Source: Paenibacillus sp. IHBB 10380 (GTDB lineage: Bacteria > Bacillota > Bacilli > Paenibacillales > Paenibacillaceae). Taken from it: 64,000 nucleotides of DNA. Location: contig NZ_CP010976.1 in the NCBI RefSeq assembly GCF_000949425.1, positions 5,456,001-5,520,000 of the forward strand, written 5' to 3'. How positions within the stretch are numbered: the first letter of the stretch is position 1; the number at the start of each line of letters is the position of its first letter. Shown here piece after piece: positions 61,701 to 64,000 of this stretch. The translations under genes were made by a program, and so were the position numbers. A model generated the notes under the pieces. The model did not search any database, had not been told where the DNA came from, and saw nothing but the letters and a program-made list of their open reading frames with translations.

Positions 61701-63666
61701 CATCCGTGGTTATATCTATGGATATGGGGATAGTATTACAAAGAAGGAATCTTTCTGTCATCTGCTTAAGATCAGTGATCCACGTGAGGGTGAAGACGAT
61801 ACACTCTTGAAACAAATGTTAGAAGGTCTTGATATTACGGAGAAAAGGTTACTAGAAGCAGCTATGTACGCTCCTCAGTGGTTAGATATTGTAGCTAAAT
61901 ATTTAAATTGGGATGGTCTGCGTAGTGCGGCTTGGTATTTCCATGCGCACATTAATGAAGGATTCTCTGCTGAGAAAGAAACGGTTGTTGCACACTATTC
62001 ACCGATTTCAGCGCAAGACTTTAATGATGGTGCCTTTGATATAAGTTGGTTTAAAGAGGCTTATAATACGTTGGGAGAGAAGCGGTTCGACTTATTGTAC
62101 GATTGCGCTAAATATATTTCCGCCGGAGCCAATCACCGAAGATCACAGCTGTTCGCAGATGCGATACTGGGGAAGCTAGATATTACGGAAATGCAAAAGT
62201 CCATAGAAGAGAAGCGGAATAAGGATCACTTGCTCTGCTATAGCCTTATTTCATTGCGTGACCCTCATGAACAAGATATTCGTGAACGGTATGAATTTAT
62301 TCAGCATTTTCTGAAGCAGAGTAAGAAATTTGGCGCTCAACGTCGGGCAAGTGAAGGCATGACTTCGCAGATTGCCCTTGGCAATTTGGCGAGAAATGCA
62401 GGTTACGGAGATGTCATCAGGCTGATGTGGGATATGGAAGCGCGGAAGCTGGACGATATGCAAACATTCTTCCAGCCACATGAGCTGGATGAGGAGACGA
62501 CAGTACAGCTTCTTATTGATGAAGAAGGAAAGTCAGAGATTGGCATTACGCGTAAAGGTAAAGCGTTGAAATCCGTTCCTGCGAAGTACAAGAAGGATGA
62601 ATATATTGCTGCTTTGAAAGAAATGAAGGTTGAACTGACAGATCAATACCGGAGAGCACGTAAGGAGCTAGAACGCTCTATGGAGTCAGGCAATACATTT
62701 ACTTTGCAAGAATTGAAGGGATTGTCAGGGAATCCAGTCATCACACCCCTATTGCGGACGCTGGTATTTAAATCGGAAGAGGTACTGGGATACTTCGATG
62801 CTGCTGCAGGCGGACTTATCGATCCAGCGGGTAAATTAGCTCTAATTGGGGATAAGGAAGAACTCCTTATTGCGCACCCCCTTCATTTATATAAAAGTGG
62901 TCACTGGAGTCAGTACCAGAAGGACTTATTCGATCGTCAACTCCGTCAGCCATTTAAGCAAGTGTTCCGTGAGTTGTATCTTCCAAATGCGGATGAGCAG
63001 GCTCAGGGAACGATATCTCGCAGATATGCTGGGCATCAAGTACAGCCGAGTAAAACGGTCTCCTTACTCAAAGGTCGGCAGTGGACAGTTAGTTATGAAG
63101 AGGGACTGCAGAAGGTATACTATGCAGAGAATCTAATAGCGAATCTTTATGCGATGGCAGATTGGTTCTCTCCTTCGGAGAGTGAAGCACCTACGCTTGA
63201 GACGGTTCAATTCTTTGATAGGAACACCTATAAGAGCGTTGCCTTGGATAAGGTTCCTCCTATACTATTCTCAGAAGTGATGCGAGACGTAGATTTAGTC
63301 GTGAGTGTGGCACATGTTGGTGGTGTGGATCCAGAAGCTAGCCTGACAACGATAGAGATGCGAAGCGTGATCGTCACAGAATCACTTCGCCTCTTGAAGA
63401 TTGATAATGTTCGTTTAGAAGGTAATTATGCTCGAATTGAAGGTTCCCTAGGTGAGTATGGGGTACATTTGGGAAGCGGTATGGTTTACAGACAAGCTAC
63501 AGGCGCTATGCATATCATTCCTGTACATTCACAACATAGAGGTCGTATATTCCTACCCTTCATGGATGAAGATCCAAAGACAGCGGAAATTCTGTCGAAG
63601 ATCGTGATGTTGGCTGAGGATAAGAAGATTAAAGATCCGCAGATTCTAATGCAATTGCAATCATAA
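58705..63666 (+). CDS. DUF4132-type giant protein, 1,653 aa
   Basis: The ATG follows GGGAGACAATGAATA, 16 bases after the small gene. Residues about 1-650 are helical, with repeats that look like HEAT type (LNREAALDKAKKL; LRQSAIELLLRQPEG). Residues about 1150-1500 resemble DUF4132 (MGLERIEGMEHFIHIL... and KFGAQRRASEGMTSQIALGNLARNAGYGDV). The last 150 residues contain the end typical of these proteins: HLGSGMVYRQATGAMHIIPVHSQ, RIFLPFMDEDPKTAEILSKIVMLAEDKKIKDP. No signal peptide or membrane segment. Function is unknown; related proteins in enterobacteria carry an N-terminal WGR domain, missing here. Confidence 0.85.
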   Translation: MEKHEQEKRYYALLQERAEGLDPHLSPLAKLVVELGQMRHVRQDEECFLKCQEILYSLAAGNDEVLFEPLVKVVRQLTNVYTGEIFDYITTHATEYPYGTGYVRRPFRTSERSAHMGQVISKMSSLLSMDCHEFAVIDYLTLADYPLKQNYQLAQTISDVIAFELDCNNTEVITALKEIVYGDNQTALLTHGMIKGIFMSHHAELYVMLGELLAAARLQEGLRQSIVERMDEGTLEANLYMLKVIIDQGFIRYSSVVRALGVWTGMGLESVNQRVAGQLIEGAYHVLSDESVRASWLSSDNANHVYLSLWATAVYEERDLFSGIKDLMEHGALYQKIIAQYVLANSENRDVRYGIARQYLDATDPELQFWILSNYSYEYLRTWGKEEENGLSITIERMPLLENKEERRLEFEQLMGMFLGMTHKEISAPSKVLDFAHVHYTPDLPIRKMLYLTAYDMDSEWIAAIIALKDRLSAELRGELLSYFMQDTDHSAQREFIFTSLSDKSMLNREAALDKAKKLTLSDEELKLVEGLLKLKTGSLRQSAIELLLRQPEGSVMASLTRLLQGKSELQRLAGLETIVVIFEDSERTEQYEGLSSLPHLIENPTPKEQQLIGRLSQKNEYTAANGFGLFDPNTIEPWLTETPVIGEFDWKHIFRLSKEDVIGFLSGLEEEIHNHREFEYEAEYYSGYKDTLLLGADLRRIRPFQEEEEDTPELTKYPLHEVWRDYLERSNLGASELMEIYFYSILEPLNQTLNQYYRYFSDEMDYAELEKHKLLEGWRKEFAEQLYPVAQIQEIKDALEGFKYSNQISILIHAYFMDSDKSSTFDLTLNALNAVMQAMPKEKVSKEWGILKLLANPWFSMARSRMYDDDSFKRVFHTFYTFNIMNPNEKVDSVLDLKDYLRAFEAGMIGTGEVYRELLGSYDSRNHVRNITSKRYDWIDSKPKLAAIRQTAVERILEVELERGDLATEVTPLAMGLERIEGMEHFIHILSGLQQETFIRGYIYGYGDSITKKESFCHLLKISDPREGEDDTLLKQMLEGLDITEKRLLEAAMYAPQWLDIVAKYLNWDGLRSAAWYFHAHINEGFSAEKETVVAHYSPISAQDFNDGAFDISWFKEAYNTLGEKRFDLLYDCAKYISAGANHRRSQLFADAILGKLDITEMQKSIEEKRNKDHLLCYSLISLRDPHEQDIRERYEFIQHFLKQSKKFGAQRRASEGMTSQIALGNLARNAGYGDVIRLMWDMEARKLDDMQTFFQPHELDEETTVQLLIDEEGKSEIGITRKGKALKSVPAKYKKDEYIAALKEMKVELTDQYRRARKELERSMESGNTFTLQELKGLSGNPVITPLLRTLVFKSEEVLGYFDAAAGGLIDPAGKLALIGDKEELLIAHPLHLYKSGHWSQYQKDLFDRQLRQPFKQVFRELYLPNADEQAQGTISRRYAGHQVQPSKTVSLLKGRQWTVSYEEGLQKVYYAENLIANLYAMADWFSPSESEAPTLETVQFFDRNTYKSVALDKVPPILFSEVMRDVDLVVSVAHVGGVDPEASLTTIEMRSVIVTESLRLLKIDNVRLEGNYARIEGSLGEYGVHLGSGMVYRQATGAMHIIPVHSQHRGRIFLPFMDEDPKTAEILSKIVMLAEDKKIKDPQILMQLQS

Positions 63667-63702
63667 ATGATATCGTAATGATACCTGTTGAATAACTCAA
63701 AT

Positions 63703-63731
63703 TTGTGAATACTTGGTATTCGTGTTAACAT
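63703..63731 (+). promoter_or_regulatory. Candidate promoter of a leader region
   Basis: TTGTGA and TAACAT stand 17 bases apart, 37 bases before the leader ORF start. Confidence 0.5.
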
Positions 63732-63767
63732 AGAGGCAACTTTAATGATCGGAGGGTTCTCGAAGAT

Positions 63768-63806
63768 ATGTACATTAAATTCCGTTACAACACTTTGTGC
63801 AACTAA
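63768..63806 (+). CDS. Possible 12-aa leader peptide
   Basis: ATG 63768 follows GGAGGG by 11 bases and encodes MYIKFRYNTLCN, then TAA. A GCTCTGC / GGGCAGAGC-type hairpin (about 63830-63845) and a terminator (63908) follow, and no other gene lies before the window end. The layout resembles a leader peptide with attenuation. Confidence 0.4.
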   Translation: MYIKFRYNTLCN

Positions 63807-63907
63807 TTGAATAGTGCAAAGGCTCTGCTCCTGGGCAGAGCGAACGGGATGAGTCTGCATATTTTTCGAGGTACCCTAAATGATGGATTATGAAATACGA
63901 GGGAATC

Positions 63908-63940
63908 AAGAAAGAAGGCGCAATCTGCCTTCTTTTTTGT
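63908..63940 (+). terminator. Terminator, possible attenuator
   Basis: AAGAAGGC pairs with GCCTTCTT around GCAATCT and is followed by TTTTTGTTTGTTT. It could end the DUF4132 transcript or act as an attenuator for the gene after 64000. Confidence 0.7.
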
Positions 63941-64000
63941 TTGTTTAAGACGATCTATTTAGAAAGACTGAAGCTGCATGATGATGTAGCTTAAACGCGT

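Overview
The window looks like the chromosome of a Gram-positive, low-to-mid GC Firmicute, most likely Paenibacillus or a close relative. The case rests on very strong AGGAGG-type ribosome binding sites, frequent TTG starts, many intrinsic terminators, and Paenibacillus/Bacillus-type genes (a split FeoB, a PerR-type box before a catalase, a BMP-family nucleoside ABC operon). This is an inference from gene content; no rRNA or tRNA is present.

Region 1 (about 1-23.9 kb) is the most unusual part. A tight plus-strand operon, entered part-way, encodes small proteins of unknown function, an Hsp70/actin-fold ATPase, a VgrG/gp27-like spike protein, a pentapeptide-repeat protein, a DUF4280 (PAAR-like) tip protein, and a second VgrG-like protein that carries a C-terminal arginine-type ADP-ribosyltransferase. 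The next gene, overlapping by one base, is an ADP-ribosylglycohydrolase and is the obvious immunity gene. This resembles a contractile-injection or type VI-like spike and effector module in a Gram-positive. Downstream lies a graveyard of orphan toxin-tip and immunity cassettes: a 1.3-kb near-identical copy of the VgrG linker joined to a different toxin tip, HNH/EndoVII fragments of the WHH and LHH types, a deaminase-like tail, a pretoxin relic, and SUKH and DUF6985 immunity genes. A repeated intergenic element with a terminator hairpin marks cassette boundaries. The arrangement suggests toxin-tip replacement by homologous recombination.

Region 2 (23.9-28.1 kb, minus strand) holds a feoA-feoB ferrous iron operon with FeoB split into two separately initiated proteins, a frameshifted SRPBCC (AHSA1-like) gene, and a WYL-domain regulator. 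Region 3 (28.8-32.4 kb) is an exopolysaccharide operon: a processive GT2 synthase, an acyltransferase and a membrane-anchored GH18 glycosidase.

Region 4 (32.6-40.3 kb) is a carbohydrate locus: a LacI regulator, an esterase, a GH3 beta-glucosidase and a GH94 phosphorylase. It resembles the 1,2-beta-oligoglucan (sophorooligosaccharide) phosphorolysis system of Listeria innocua, and matching LacI-type palindromes lie upstream of the regulator and of GH3. Region 5 (40.7-47.5 kb) has an orphan Imm11-type immunity gene, a catalase, a membrane-anchored PQQ-like beta-propeller protein, and a TetR/SDR pair sharing a palindromic operator.

Region 6 (47.8-53.9 kb) is a nucleoside uptake operon (BMP lipoprotein, ABC ATPase, two permeases) followed by a molybdopterin oxidoreductase-like protein and a nucleoside phosphorylase. 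Region 7 (54.2-63.7 kb) contains a Ca2+-type P-type ATPase, a DegV protein, and a two-gene unit: a small, possibly beta-grasp protein and a 1,653-aa DUF4132-type protein. The last 300 bases hold a promoter, a 12-codon leader ORF and a terminator, which looks like an attenuator for a gene beyond the window.
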